From Candidatus Zixiibacteriota bacterium (GTDB taxonomy: Bacteria; Zixibacteria; MSB-5A5; GN15; FEB-12): 64,000 nt of DNA. This document shows positions 1-9,618 of this stretch, one piece after another. The stretch lies in the NCBI GenBank assembly GCA_035380245.1, contig DAOSXA010000002.1, positions 1,130,010 through 1,194,009 of the forward strand, read 5' to 3'. Within the stretch, counting starts at the first letter, position 1. Each line of letters begins with the position of its first letter. The notes under the pieces were generated by a model. The model did not search any database. It was not told the DNA's origin and saw only the letters and a program-made list of their open reading frames with translations. The translations under genes were made by a program, and so were the position numbers.

Positions 1-1
1 T

Positions 2-2206
2 GACCTCGACTGGAGTCGAAATTCGGTCAACTACCAGGGATTCAATCATATAGCTATCAATCAAAAGGCCGTTCTACCGGCTCGTCAGGTATATATCGCT
101 CTGCGGCAAGGTGAAGAATTAACCCAACTAACCTGGCAAACGGTCGATTCGCAGATTTTGGGTGCTAATGGGCTGATCGGTTATGAGGCTGATATCCCTA
201 CCGGCAGTTATGATTTGTATCGCGATGAACCGACCGCTCGTAGTCAAACTGAAAATCTGGGCCATTATCCGATTCAAGTGACCGGTGAATTCAGGCTTGA
301 TGACCGCTGTTTTGTCGGCCTGCTGATTCTGCCGGTCTATATGGATGAAACCGGTACGCTCCTGCTTGCAACCAGCCTTGAAATCCGGATCGGGACAAGA
401 TTCCTGACCGAGGAAGATTTTTTGGATCGGTTACCCGACACGGATCAAAGTCGCGACAACCTTCAACTGGCATCAGGATCCGCCAATGTCGAGTACCTGA
501 TAGTCACCGATGAATCCCTGGCCGATCCGGTTGAACGACTGGCCCGATACAAAAACGCTGTCGGTATCATAACCGAGATAGCCTATATCGAGGACATTCT
601 TAACTTATATAGCGGACGCGATGACGCCGAATCACTAAGGGAGTATCTGAAAGATTTCTACGCCGAGGGCGGCCGTTATGTCTGTCTGGCCGGTGATGAA
701 ATCCACCTCCCGGTCCGCTATGCATATCCGGGCGGTAGTTCCGATACACCCGACACGACCGACATGCAACTTTGCGACCTTTACTTCGCCGACCTCACCG
801 GTGATTGGGACTATGACGGGGACAACCTCTGGGGCGAACGCTACGTCGATCAGGTCGACCTCGAACCGGAGTTGATCGTCGGACGTTTGCCGTTTGCCGA
901 TACCGTTCAAATGTCCGCCTACGTGGACAAATTGATCATGTATGAGACCAATCCCGGCCATGGCGATTTTGATTATCTTACCAGGGCGTTTTTCTTTTCA
1001 TCGGACCAGATGCGTGATTATCCCGGCGGCGGCCAGCATGCTTATATCGCGGCGGCTTATCCCGATCGATTCGAAATCGACACTACTGTCGGCGTCGAGA
1101 TTTCTCGCGGCGACGACATGAATCCTTATAACGAGTCCGCTACCGAGTTGGAACCGACCATGAGCGACGGATTCGGTATCATCAATGTCGTTTCCCACGG
1201 AATGTCCACCCGTTTCGAGGTCCGCACCACCGGCTATAACGGCTCTCCGCGTTCTTATTTCACCTCCGACACACTGCAGACGACCCAGGGACAGACTTCC
1301 CGCTTCAACACCGACGGACGCGTTGGACTGTTCTATTCACTGGCCTGTAACAACGGCGCCTGGGACCTGGATGCTCCCGACCTGCCGGCCAACGTTTCCG
1401 TGGCGCTGCTGGTGGATGATGATGCCGGCGCCGTAGCCTGTGTCGCCAATAGCCGCTGGGGCTGGGTCGGATCGAGCTATCTCCTGCAGGCGACCTTCTT
1501 CGATTCGCTCTTCGCTCATCCCGAACGTTCTGCCGCCGAGGCGATGTACGCTTCCAAGGCCTGTTACACCTACTACACCGATTTGCTCTACGGCCAGAAT
1601 TTCCTCGGTGACCCGACCCTCAAAATTTATAACGACACTCCCCGACCGCTGACGATTAACGAAATCCCGGGACTGGAAAATATCGAGGTGTACGTAACAT
1701 CGCGCGGACTCCCGGTCGAAAACTGCCGGGTGCTGCTGAGTGATTCACTCGGCGTGATTGGAGAGGTTACCACCAACGTCGAAGGTAAGGCCGTTCTGGA
1801 ACTGAACTTCACTCCCGGCGCCGACTACAGCGTGGCCGCGATCAAGACCGGTTATTGCAACAGTGTTATCAGCCATTCCCCCTCGATCGTATCCGATGTA
1901 GACGATGATGATCTGCTCGGCCTGCCGCGTCAATTTGCCCTGGCCCAGAATTACCCGAATCCGTTCAATCCCAACACTACCATAGATTTCAATCTCGCTC
2001 GCCGTTCAGAAGTCACCCTTGAGGTCTTCAACATTCTCGGTGAGCGGGTAGTTACTCTGGTTGACGCCATTCTCCCCGCCGGTCGGCATTCGGTTCAGTT
2101 CGAAGCCGTCGACGACACTGGTCGCCCGATAGCCTCAGGCGTTTATCTGTATCGCCTGACTACCTCGGAATTCGTTTCCACCAAGAAAATGATGCTCCTG
2201 CGATAG
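2..2206 (+). CDS. Peptidase family C25 (gingipain-type) secreted protein, 5' end outside window
   Basis: The reading frame is open from base 2, so the N terminus lies before the window. Seen: a C25 caspase-like core with the catalytic pair in family context, His in 'VVSHGMS' (codon at 1196) and Cys in 'SLACNNG' (codon at 1346), preceded by an acidic 'LTGDWDYDGD' stretch and 'VGRLPF', both usual in this family. The last ~90 residues form a FlgD-like beta-sandwich starting 'ALAQNYPNPFNPNTTI' and ending 'GVYLYRLTTSEF..KKMMLLR', the C-terminal module of many secreted proteins of FCB-type bacteria. Inference: an exported cysteine endopeptidase, surface-attached or released. It stands alone on the plus strand and is followed by a strong terminator. 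The family is clear; substrate and export route are unknown, and no secretion-system component is in the window. Confidence 0.9.
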   Translation, partial: DLDWSRNSVNYQGFNHIAINQKAVLPARQVYIALRQGEELTQLTWQTVDSQILGANGLIGYEADIPTGSYDLYRDEPTARSQTENLGHYPIQVTGEFRLDDRCFVGLLILPVYMDETGTLLLATSLEIRIGTRFLTEEDFLDRLPDTDQSRDNLQLASGSANVEYLIVTDESLADPVERLARYKNAVGIITEIAYIEDILNLYSGRDDAESLREYLKDFYAEGGRYVCLAGDEIHLPVRYAYPGGSSDTPDTTDMQLCDLYFADLTGDWDYDGDNLWGERYVDQVDLEPELIVGRLPFADTVQMSAYVDKLIMYETNPGHGDFDYLTRAFFFSSDQMRDYPGGGQHAYIAAAYPDRFEIDTTVGVEISRGDDMNPYNESATELEPTMSDGFGIINVVSHGMSTRFEVRTTGYNGSPRSYFTSDTLQTTQGQTSRFNTDGRVGLFYSLACNNGAWDLDAPDLPANVSVALLVDDDAGAVACVANSRWGWVGSSYLLQATFFDSLFAHPERSAAEAMYASKACYTYYTDLLYGQNFLGDPTLKIYNDTPRPLTINEIPGLENIEVYVTSRGLPVENCRVLLSDSLGVIGEVTTNVEGKAVLELNFTPGADYSVAAIKTGYCNSVISHSPSIVSDVDDDDLLGLPRQFALAQNYPNPFNPNTTIDFNLARRSEVTLEVFNILGERVVTLVDAILPAGRHSVQFEAVDDTGRPIASGVYLYRLTTSEFVSTKKMMLLR

Positions 2207-2253
2207 AGTCACTAAAACTATGCCCTCGCGATATTCGCGACTCCTCCTTCGGG

Positions 2254-2279
2254 GCCCCCATTGGATGGGGGCTTTTTTT
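2254..2279 (+). terminator. Rho-independent terminator of the C25 peptidase gene
   Basis: A perfect 7 bp stem (gccccca / tgggggc) with a 5-base loop ttgga is followed at once by seven T. It begins about 48 bases after the peptidase stop codon. Confidence 0.9.
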
Positions 2280-2346
2280 GACCTGTACAGCGACCGGTGC
2301 AAAGACTATCTTCGTTCGATAGATTTCGACCACAAGAGAACACGAC

Positions 2347-4164
2347 ATGCCCGGATTACATCTCGTTATAGGCGACGAATGTCGGACAAAACTCACTGCC
2401 GTGGAGCGCACCCTCCCGTCTCTGAAGCACGATCCCGACTACCGAAGCCAGGTTATATTTCGTACCGACAGTACCATTGTCGCCGCCAGTGGCTATCCTG
2501 ATTACCCCGTCACGATTTTCGACGACGAAGAACTCCTGCTGGTGATCGAGGGAATGATCTACGGTCTTGACCGTGAACAGCTCGGCCGCGCCCTGCAACA
2601 ACTGGCCGGCTTTCTCGAACCGGGCAGGCGACACGACAACCAAACTCTGGTCGACTGGCTCTTCGATCAACCGGGCGATTATCTGATCTTAATCCATCAT
2701 AAACGGCACGGACAATGGTCCCTGCTTAACGATCCCCTGAACAGACTTCCGTTCTACGTTAACCTGGGCCGCGAGCGCGCCATTATGTCCCGTGAACTGC
2801 GCTTCGTTTCTTCCCTTCAGACCCAACCGGCCATTGACCGCCTCGGCCTGGCACAGTTCCTCATGTTCGGTTACCAATGCGGAACGAGGACTATTCTGAC
2901 CGGAGTCGATTCACTCCCCGGAGCATCGTTAATCGAATGGAATGATCGCATCGGCGAAATCAAATCGACTCGTCTCTATGAATTCGACTACGGCGTCACC
3001 GAAGACTCCCGCGATCTCAAAAGAGCCGCCGACAAACTGACCGATCTGTTCATCGATGCCACCTGCAAAATGTCCCGAAAAAACACCGTACTCGGCCTCA
3101 GCGGCGGGCTGGATTCCCGGCCCGTAGCGGCAGCGCTGGTTAAAGCCAAGGTCCCGTTCGAGGCGCTGACTTTTCTCGATGTCGCCGGTGCGGCCCGGGG
3201 AGATGTCGACACTGCTCGACGCGTGGCCGAAGCTCTTGGGATAAACTGGAGCGTGTACGAATTGAAGTCCTGCACCGGGGTGGAGATTGAGAAAATCATG
3301 CTCATGAAGGGGGGTGCCAACTTCACCGCCTCGGCCGTCAGCCTGGCGTTTATGAAACGGATCGAGCGAACGTTTCGAAAAGACGGCGTCTATTTGTCCG
3401 GTGACGGCGGAGGAAAAACAATCCCGCTCAACGTTCCTCCTTGTGAATTCAGAACAGCGCAGGCAACGGCGCAATTCGCAATCCTCCGACATGCTCTCCT
3501 GCCCGGTCGGCTCGTCACCGCTCTTACCGGGCTACGTAAAAACGACCTGCTCGATGACATTACCGACGTGATCTCCACCTACCCCGAGCCGTCGTTTGCC
3601 CACAAGTACCTTCATTATCGCTTGAGCGATTTCAACGGTCGCTGGTCCTACGAGGGCGAAGACTGCAATCGCTACCATCTGTGGTCCGCGGCGCCTTACA
3701 TGCACCTGCCGATGTTCGTCTATTCCATGAGCATCCCGGCTCGTCTCAAAGCCGAACGAAATCTCTATCATCAATTCCTGACAAACCTCTCACCCGCCGC
3801 AGCGGAAATCGAACCGGTCGGCAGTCGATACAAGTTAGGAACCGCCGTCTACCGCGCCTCCCTCCGCACCAAAGCCAATCGCACCCGTTATCCCCGCCTG
3901 TTGAACCTGGCAAAACGTTTTCTCAAACCGGCCATACCGGTCAGGAACACAGCGGTCTTAACCGACTGTATTCGCCGTCAATATGCCTCGTCGGAAGCAT
4001 TGAAAGAATTGCTCGATTGCAAACAACTGGAGCACCTCCTGGAGAGGGCCAACCGAATTTCGGCCGAGGGACTGCACAATGTCCTCACCGCCACCTCCGC
4101 CATCCTGCTGCATCTTGGACAACCAATGCTGTTCGAAGAATTCGCCGATAAAGAATTCGATTAA
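2347..4164 (+). CDS. Asparagine synthase-like protein lacking the Cys2 nucleophile
   Basis: 605 residues with the two-domain layout of glutamine-dependent asparagine synthases: an N-terminal Ntn-type glutamine amidotransferase-like half ('MPGLHLVIG' at the start, 'NDPLNRLPFYV' further in) and a C-terminal ATP-pyrophosphatase half with the PP-loop SGGLDS at residues 252-257 and 'LSGDGGG' later. In active glutaminases residue 2 is Cys (MCGI); here it is Pro, so glutamine hydrolysis should be absent and another nitrogen donor, or a different adenylation/amide-forming reaction, is implied. Known relatives amidate aspartate or sugar uronic acids, or close lasso peptides. It converges with the polysaccharide/glycosyltransferase operon next door (9 bases apart), so a role in surface-glycan amidation is a reasonable guess, not shown. 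Confidence 0.8.
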   Translation: MPGLHLVIGDECRTKLTAVERTLPSLKHDPDYRSQVIFRTDSTIVAASGYPDYPVTIFDDEELLLVIEGMIYGLDREQLGRALQQLAGFLEPGRRHDNQTLVDWLFDQPGDYLILIHHKRHGQWSLLNDPLNRLPFYVNLGRERAIMSRELRFVSSLQTQPAIDRLGLAQFLMFGYQCGTRTILTGVDSLPGASLIEWNDRIGEIKSTRLYEFDYGVTEDSRDLKRAADKLTDLFIDATCKMSRKNTVLGLSGGLDSRPVAAALVKAKVPFEALTFLDVAGAARGDVDTARRVAEALGINWSVYELKSCTGVEIEKIMLMKGGANFTASAVSLAFMKRIERTFRKDGVYLSGDGGGKTIPLNVPPCEFRTAQATAQFAILRHALLPGRLVTALTGLRKNDLLDDITDVISTYPEPSFAHKYLHYRLSDFNGRWSYEGEDCNRYHLWSAAPYMHLPMFVYSMSIPARLKAERNLYHQFLTNLSPAAAEIEPVGSRYKLGTAVYRASLRTKANRTRYPRLLNLAKRFLKPAIPVRNTAVLTDCIRRQYASSEALKELLDCKQLEHLLERANRISAEGLHNVLTATSAILLHLGQPMLFEEFADKEFD

Positions 4165-4173
4165 AACCGAGCC

Positions 4174-5418
4174 TTACCCGACTATCTCATCGAGCACACC
4201 GGCGAACTGCTGCGCCAACTCAACCGACGAGAATTTTTGCGAATACCCGGGGCCGGGGATGATATCAAGATCGTGGTGATTCCATCTCGATATCAATGAT
4301 TCCAGATACTCCGCCGCCGTGCCTGCTGTCTGATCGGAAAAACACAAACCATTGCCGGTCTCGCCAATCAAACGACCGGAAGCGCTGCCTTCATCGACCG
4401 CCGCCAGCACCGGCCGCCCCGAAGCGAACATCGTGAAGAGTCTTCCGGGAATAATCTCCCGCCCGGTATCATCGTTAAGCCCGATATACATAAGATGGCA
4501 GGAATTCAATAAGCGGATAGTGTCACCGCGCTCTTGAAAACCATGGAAAGCCGTTCGTACTTCCGGCAGTTTTCGGGAGATGATCTTTTCAAGTTCCGCT
4601 CGATTGACATTACCTACTTGTATTAGTTCGATTTGATCAACCAGGTCGGGATTATGATCGAGCACCGTGCGGATTACCTGAAACAGCGGATTAACCGGCG
4701 TCAGTTCGTTGAATGTCCCAAGCAGGGCAATCCGAAACATGCTGTCGTGAGGAGGTTCCGTCCAGAGCGCGGCGTCTTCCTCATCGTAACTGTTGTAAAT
4801 CACCTTCCCGTCACCCAGGTAGGCTGCGATGGACGGATTGCAGACCGTAAGACGAGCCTGCTCCCTTACCGACTTCAACAAGTGATGCGCTTTTCTCTTC
4901 AGGCGCTCGGGTTGGTAGGTTTGTTCAATCGTATAGCTGGTCCAGAAATCTCGAAAATCGGCAATCCACGGCAGGTTTAACTCTCGATGCAACTGCTGCC
5001 CGACCAGATGACCGGATATCGGCGGTGAACTGCTTATAATCGCTCGGTACTGGTTCTGCTCATGAAGCGCCCGCCCCATCTTTACGGCATACCTGACCCA
5101 GCCGCGTTTGTTGTCCGGGAAAAACAGGTTGGCCGAGGATGCGGCGCCGTGATCGAGCGTCGCTCCCATCCGGCGCTTTCCCAGACGCCATAATTGTCGT
5201 TGCGGATCGAACGAGTCCGAACGATAGATATAATCCTTGTCTAGTTTTTCCAACAGCGACGGCTCATACACGCGATACAGCACATCTTTCACAGTGAGGA
5301 CATGGCCTTCCCAGCCGAACCGTTCCAGATTGCGATACATCGCTAGCGGGCGACCGATCCCGGCTCCTCCGAGCGGCGGAAAATAATAACATATCAACAA
5401 CACCCGCTTGTCGCTCAT
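4174..5418 (-). CDS. Glycosyltransferase, GT4-like
   Basis: About 414 residues, GT-B fold type. The N terminus reads 'LLICYYFPPLGGAGIGRP', the nucleotide-sugar glycosyltransferase opening with the Gly-rich acceptor loop, and the C-terminal half carries 'FASGRPVLAAVDEGSASG', the region where GT4 enzymes hold the donor sugar. I chose ATG at 5418, which overlaps the upstream stop as TGATG; a TTG one codon earlier is possible. It is the last gene of the purM-led minus-strand operon, directly after another GT4 enzyme and a FemAB-like protein, which suggests one small glycan-building set. Donor and acceptor cannot be read from sequence. Confidence 0.85.
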   Translation of the reverse strand: MSDKRVLLICYYFPPLGGAGIGRPLAMYRNLERFGWEGHVLTVKDVLYRVYEPSLLEKLDKDYIYRSDSFDPQRQLWRLGKRRMGATLDHGAASSANLFFPDNKRGWVRYAVKMGRALHEQNQYRAIISSSPPISGHLVGQQLHRELNLPWIADFRDFWTSYTIEQTYQPERLKRKAHHLLKSVREQARLTVCNPSIAAYLGDGKVIYNSYDEEDAALWTEPPHDSMFRIALLGTFNELTPVNPLFQVIRTVLDHNPDLVDQIELIQVGNVNRAELEKIISRKLPEVRTAFHGFQERGDTIRLLNSCHLMYIGLNDDTGREIIPGRLFTMFASGRPVLAAVDEGSASGRLIGETGNGLCFSDQTAGTAAEYLESLISRWNHHDLDIIPGPGYSQKFSSVELAQQFAGVLDEIVG

Positions 5419-6488
5419 CAATCCATCCCGGCCAGGTTTTTCATGATAGTCAACTGCTCGGCGATATTATCCTCGAAGATTGCCTCTTTCCGAACTCGCG
5501 CCAGATTGTTCCGACGCATCTCGGTAAACGGCTCGGCGGCTGTGAGAATTGACTCGATGACTCGTTGCAGGTTTTCGCTGTCGTCCTGACGGAACAGAAA
5601 TCCCGATTCCGAGGTAAGCCACTCGGCAACCCCGTCGATTTCCGCCGCTACCGGGACCAATCCCAGCGCCATCGCCTCTATCAACGAAGCCGGTGAAGAA
5701 TCGGATCGGGAAGCTGATAAAAAGACATCATGCGCCGCCGTCATTTTCAAAAATCCGGGACGGTCGGTCCGTTCGTACAGCGTCACTCCCCGACCTGTCA
5801 ACTCCCCGGCCTTTTCGCGGAACTTGTCGGCCAGTGGACCGAACGCGGGAAAAGTAAGCGTGATGCGGCCGTTGCGAACCATATCGGACAGGCTTTCCAG
5901 AACGAACTGATTGTTGTACACCTCCGCCTGGGTTCGCGGTACGATAATCCTGAGTGGTGAATTGAATCGATAATCCGATCGATGCAGACTCAAAAAACAT
6001 CGCTCGATTCCCCAGGGAATTACCGAGGTATTCTCCAAAGGAATCAACTTCTTAGCCGCCTCGATCAGATAATGACTATCTCCGACCACGTGATCGGCGG
6101 CTTTGAGCGCTCGAATCGTCTTGAGGCGATGGAGGATGGAAAGGCCCGGTACGATCAGGATATCCGACCCCCATAAATTCAACAGGGTCGGCACATGTTT
6201 TCGCCTCGTTGCCTGAGCTGTCATGAAACCGTAGCCGGAAGCATAGTGGGGATTGATCACGTCCGGTTTGAAACGCTCGATCAACTCACGCATCTGGAGC
6301 GAGGCAAAACTGTAATGCAGACGTCGCACCGGACCGCGACGGCGCAAATGGAAATGATGAATCGGCCCGCGCTCCAGCGATGCAATCATCAGTCGGCAAC
6401 CCTGACGCCGATACTCAGCGGCTATCCGTTCCGTATGGAACGCCTCACTGTCGGCCGGCAGCAGAATTTTGAACGGTCGCTTTTTCAC
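5418..6488 (-). CDS. Glycosyltransferase family 4
   Basis: 356 residues, GTG start overlapping the upstream stop by 4 bases. The C-terminal half has the GT4 signature region 'SRSDSSPASLIEAMALG' (the EX7E-type donor site) followed by 'PVAAEIDGVAEWL'. The N-terminal half has 'HYASGYGFMTA' and 'LNLWGSDI', typical of GT4 capsule and O-antigen transferases. Translationally coupled on both sides, so co-expressed with the neighbouring transferase and the FemAB-like gene. Specificity unknown; likely works on the cytoplasmic face of the inner membrane. Confidence 0.88.
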   Translation of the reverse strand: MKKRPFKILLPADSEAFHTERIAAEYRRQGCRLMIASLERGPIHHFHLRRRGPVRRLHYSFASLQMRELIERFKPDVINPHYASGYGFMTAQATRRKHVPTLLNLWGSDILIVPGLSILHRLKTIRALKAADHVVGDSHYLIEAAKKLIPLENTSVIPWGIERCFLSLHRSDYRFNSPLRIIVPRTQAEVYNNQFVLESLSDMVRNGRITLTFPAFGPLADKFREKAGELTGRGVTLYERTDRPGFLKMTAAHDVFLSASRSDSSPASLIEAMALGLVPVAAEIDGVAEWLTSESGFLFRQDDSENLQRVIESILTAAEPFTEMRRNNLARVRKEAIFEDNIAEQLTIMKNLAGMD

Positions 6489-7414
6489 AACAACCTTCCG
6501 ATCCCTCTACATGCGCTGAGGGTGCGGTACTCGTGTTCGACTCCTCCCCATTTCTTCTTGTAACTCTGCAGTGATTCCGCCTCGATCGGCGACTGCCCCA
6601 TATTGAGCGAGACCATCCCGCGCTCGCGCACCTCCGAGGCCAACCGTACCAGCAACAGTTGATTGGCCTTGAGAAAAGAGAACTCCTTATCGAAATAAAC
6701 CTGCCAGTTCAGGACACTGTTATCGAGAACAAAATTGATATGTGAGGTTGCCGCCCGCCCTTCATGTCGGACGAAATACCAGATAATGCGATCATCCTTC
6801 GCAGCCAGTTCCGCCAGCGCAGTGAAAAACTTCTCATCGTATTTAGGCGCACGGCTGTGGCGCTTCTCGGTCTGACGCATCAACTCCAGGAACAATGCCA
6901 TGTGTTCGCGGGCATCGAACCGCTCGATTGCCGTCGTCTCTCGCTGAGCCTTGCGAATCTCCGATTGAATTTTTTTGTCCGGCGGCATCCAGTCCGCTTC
7001 GGAGATATCAACCAGCAGCGTCGTTGAAGAAATCAATTCGCAACGATTGCCTGCCGGGAAATTGCCCTCGAAATCGGTCACGAAACATTTGGCATAACCA
7101 TGGCTATATACGGCGTCAAGAATCGCCTTGATAATCTCCGACTCCCTCGACCGCCCATTGTCACTGAAAACCATGCGACTGTAACATCCGTCCGGCATCG
7201 ATTGGAACCGCACCAGCGGCTTACGACCGAACTCCACCCCCGGCAGAACCGCCACCACCTCTCCGGTCTCTTCGGCCGCCCAATAAACAGGGCGTCCTCC
7301 AAGACTCCTCCATAACTCAGAAAATCCCTTGGACGTAAAGAAAAAAAGCTCCAGCCGGTTTGTTAAGTTATCCGGTAGAGCTGAAGTCGTCTCGAACCGC
7401 CGGATTTCGGTCAT
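6485..7414 (-). CDS. FemAB-like / GNAT-fold acyltransferase
   Basis: 309 residues, ATG overlapping the preceding stop (ATGA). The C-terminal half ('YFDKEFSFLKANQLLLVRL..LNMGQSP') and the central 'RHSRAPKYDEKFF' match the Acetyltransf_6/FemAB-related proteins that often sit in polysaccharide clusters. Known members transfer amino acids from tRNA to peptidoglycan or acyl groups to surface sugars. Flanked by a secreted propeller protein upstream and two glycosyltransferases downstream, so glycan decoration is the best guess. The substrate cannot be predicted. Confidence 0.7.
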   Translation of the reverse strand: MTEIRRFETTSALPDNLTNRLELFFFTSKGFSELWRSLGGRPVYWAAEETGEVVAVLPGVEFGRKPLVRFQSMPDGCYSRMVFSDNGRSRESEIIKAILDAVYSHGYAKCFVTDFEGNFPAGNRCELISSTTLLVDISEADWMPPDKKIQSEIRKAQRETTAIERFDAREHMALFLELMRQTEKRHSRAPKYDEKFFTALAELAAKDDRIIWYFVRHEGRAATSHINFVLDNSVLNWQVYFDKEFSFLKANQLLLVRLASEVRERGMVSLNMGQSPIEAESLQSYKKKWGGVEHEYRTLSACRGIGRLL

Positions 7415-9618
7415 TGCCGCACCAGCAGGATTTTGCCTCGGCCTATATTTCCTTCGGAATCGGTTAGCACGTAGAGATAAACACCGTCGGCCACTTCGCG
7501 ACCGGTCTCGTTGCGCCCGTCCCAGGTCTCGTTGACATCCAGCTCACGAACCCGCTCACCGGCCAGACTATAAAGCATGATCGTTCCGGAATTGCCGAAA
7601 TTGAAACGCAGCACATCATCGGCGGAGCGGATCACGAACGGATTGGGAAATGCCAGCACTTCGGCGACATCGTACACCGGGGTGCCGATATCCGACGGTA
7701 TGATATTTATCCCGGCAGCAGTCCCGATATAGAGATCGCCGGTAGCATCATCGAGGGTAAGACTCGTGATTTGATCGTTAACCAAACCGCTGTTCATTGT
7801 CGTGAACACCTCGTACTCCCGCTGAGTAATATCGAATCGAGCCAGTCCCTTACGCGTGCCGACCCAGAGATTACCGCGTCCATCGAACGCCAGAGCACGG
7901 ACATCGCGATCCACGCCGGCCGGAAGATCGACATCCACGAAACGATCGATCCCCCAATCGTAACGACACAACCCGGCCGGTGTCCCGACCCAGAGAACGC
8001 CGTCCGGCGCATACTTCACGACATGAACCGAATTTGATCGCAGGTTGCCGTCGTCTTCGGTAAACTGCCGACAACACTGACTCGGTCGCTCGAACGGATC
8101 GGCGCCGACATCGCAGACATATATCCCTTCATACTCGTTGCCCACGGCGACCTGCCCGTCCTGAGCATCGAGACACGACACGAACTCATCGGAGAGACCG
8201 TCGGCAATCCCCAGCGCGTCCCAACCGCTGAGGGCTCCGATATTCTCGAGATCGGCTATCGCCACCGCGTCGCCGGTATAAGCACGATAGGCGGCAGTGT
8301 ACAGATAGCGCCCGTCATTGGCAATACCGTAGACAACAACGTATGCCGCTGATCCGGGGAGAGCATCGTTATTGCCAATCAATGTCGAGTTGTCTTCCTT
8401 GTAACGTACGGCCGAGTCGCCCTCCAGGGCAAACAAACCATTGCCGTAAGTACCGGCCCAGACCGTTCCGTACTGGTCAGAGGCCATACGGGTGTTGCGC
8501 GAACTGACGTTGATATCATACTCATACCACTGCCAACCATCCTGACGCGCCACCCCGAGGTTGCTGAATCCAACCGTCATCACTCCGTCGAGATCAATCG
8601 CGATCCCGCTGGTGATATTCCCCGGCATTCCGGTGTAAAGATATTCGTTCCAGGTGTCGGTGATATTGTAATAGATTCCCTCTCCGGAGACGTTTACCAG
8701 ACGAATCACCCCGGTATTAAGCCCGCCGGACGGCATCGAAGGAAGTCCGGATGTCGACAGCACTGTCTGTGTGCCGCCCGTGATTACTCCCATCCCCGAA
8801 GCGCTGTAATAGAAAAGCGAATCATTATCCAGTCGCAATTCCGTGATCTCGACCGAAGCTCCCACGGGCAGCACCGTAACATTGGTATCACCGGGACCGT
8901 AACTCAGCCGCACGATACCTTCAGTCGTGGCCGCGTAAATATCTCCCTCATAGCGCACCACGCGATTGATCATGCCGCTGCCCAGCACCGAACTGCCAAA
9001 CACCGTCCACGAGGAAGGAAACTTAAGCGATTTGGGATCCGTCCGATCCGCCACCGCGAGTCCTGCGGACGTTGCCAGCCAGATACTGTCGCCGTCCAGC
9101 CGGATATCGTTGACATTCGGAAAATCAGGCAGATCGCCGAAACGGCCGTAGCTGTCCTGGATTTGCCCACCGTCGATATGCTTGGAAAAATAGACCAGCC
9201 CGACCTCGGAGCCGATCCAGATAAAATCACCGTCATCCACGAGACAATAGAGCGGGATCAGTTCATCTTCTTCGTCGAAGAATAAAAACTGTCGTGAGTC
9301 GGTCCCATCCCAGCGAATCAAACGACCGAGACCGCTAATCCAGATCTGCCCGGAGTCATCGGCCGTCATATCGGTGATATCGATCGTGCCCAGTCCGTCG
9401 ACATTGGTCCATACATACCCCGGTAAACCGAGGTCGGTCAGCACCAGCAAACCGCCGGAGGTGGCCATAAAAACCGAGTCTCCGATTATTTCCATGCGAC
9501 GGACCTCTTTGAGCGAGGTCAGGGTTTGCCAATCGTAATGCTCGGCCCATACGACGCTCGCCGGAAGCAGGAACGCAAGAATCAAGAAAATCGTTTTGAC
9601 AGTTTTCGTAAGAGCCAT
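7411..9618 (-). CDS. Secreted two-component-regulator-type beta-propeller protein with FlgD-like C-terminal domain
   Basis: 735 residues from ATG 9618. The frame stays open upstream, but this start gives a clean signal peptide ('MALTKTVKTIFLILAFLLPASVVWA'-type n-, h- and c-regions). The body is built of repeated propeller blades of the 'GLW.GT..GL.R.D' kind (for example 'LWVGTPAGLCRYD', 'LWVGTRKGLARFD'). The end has 'LAFPNPFVI' and '..GVYLYVLTDSEGN..GRGKILLVRQ', the FlgD-like sorting/Ig domain also seen on the C25 peptidase. No histidine kinase or DNA-binding part is present, so it is a stand-alone extracellular propeller. Its start lies 37 bases inside the lnt gene, so the two are coupled. 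Role unknown; possibly sensing, binding or a surface structure. Confidence 0.85.
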   Translation of the reverse strand: MALTKTVKTIFLILAFLLPASVVWAEHYDWQTLTSLKEVRRMEIIGDSVFMATSGGLLVLTDLGLPGYVWTNVDGLGTIDITDMTADDSGQIWISGLGRLIRWDGTDSRQFLFFDEEDELIPLYCLVDDGDFIWIGSEVGLVYFSKHIDGGQIQDSYGRFGDLPDFPNVNDIRLDGDSIWLATSAGLAVADRTDPKSLKFPSSWTVFGSSVLGSGMINRVVRYEGDIYAATTEGIVRLSYGPGDTNVTVLPVGASVEITELRLDNDSLFYYSASGMGVITGGTQTVLSTSGLPSMPSGGLNTGVIRLVNVSGEGIYYNITDTWNEYLYTGMPGNITSGIAIDLDGVMTVGFSNLGVARQDGWQWYEYDINVSSRNTRMASDQYGTVWAGTYGNGLFALEGDSAVRYKEDNSTLIGNNDALPGSAAYVVVYGIANDGRYLYTAAYRAYTGDAVAIADLENIGALSGWDALGIADGLSDEFVSCLDAQDGQVAVGNEYEGIYVCDVGADPFERPSQCCRQFTEDDGNLRSNSVHVVKYAPDGVLWVGTPAGLCRYDWGIDRFVDVDLPAGVDRDVRALAFDGRGNLWVGTRKGLARFDITQREYEVFTTMNSGLVNDQITSLTLDDATGDLYIGTAAGINIIPSDIGTPVYDVAEVLAFPNPFVIRSADDVLRFNFGNSGTIMLYSLAGERVRELDVNETWDGRNETGREVADGVYLYVLTDSEGNIGRGKILLVRQ

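Noticed and set aside
2..2206. Type IX secretion substrate in the strict sense
   Set aside because: The C-terminal module is FlgD-like and common outside phyla with type IX secretion; no Por/Gld gene is seen, so the route is left open.
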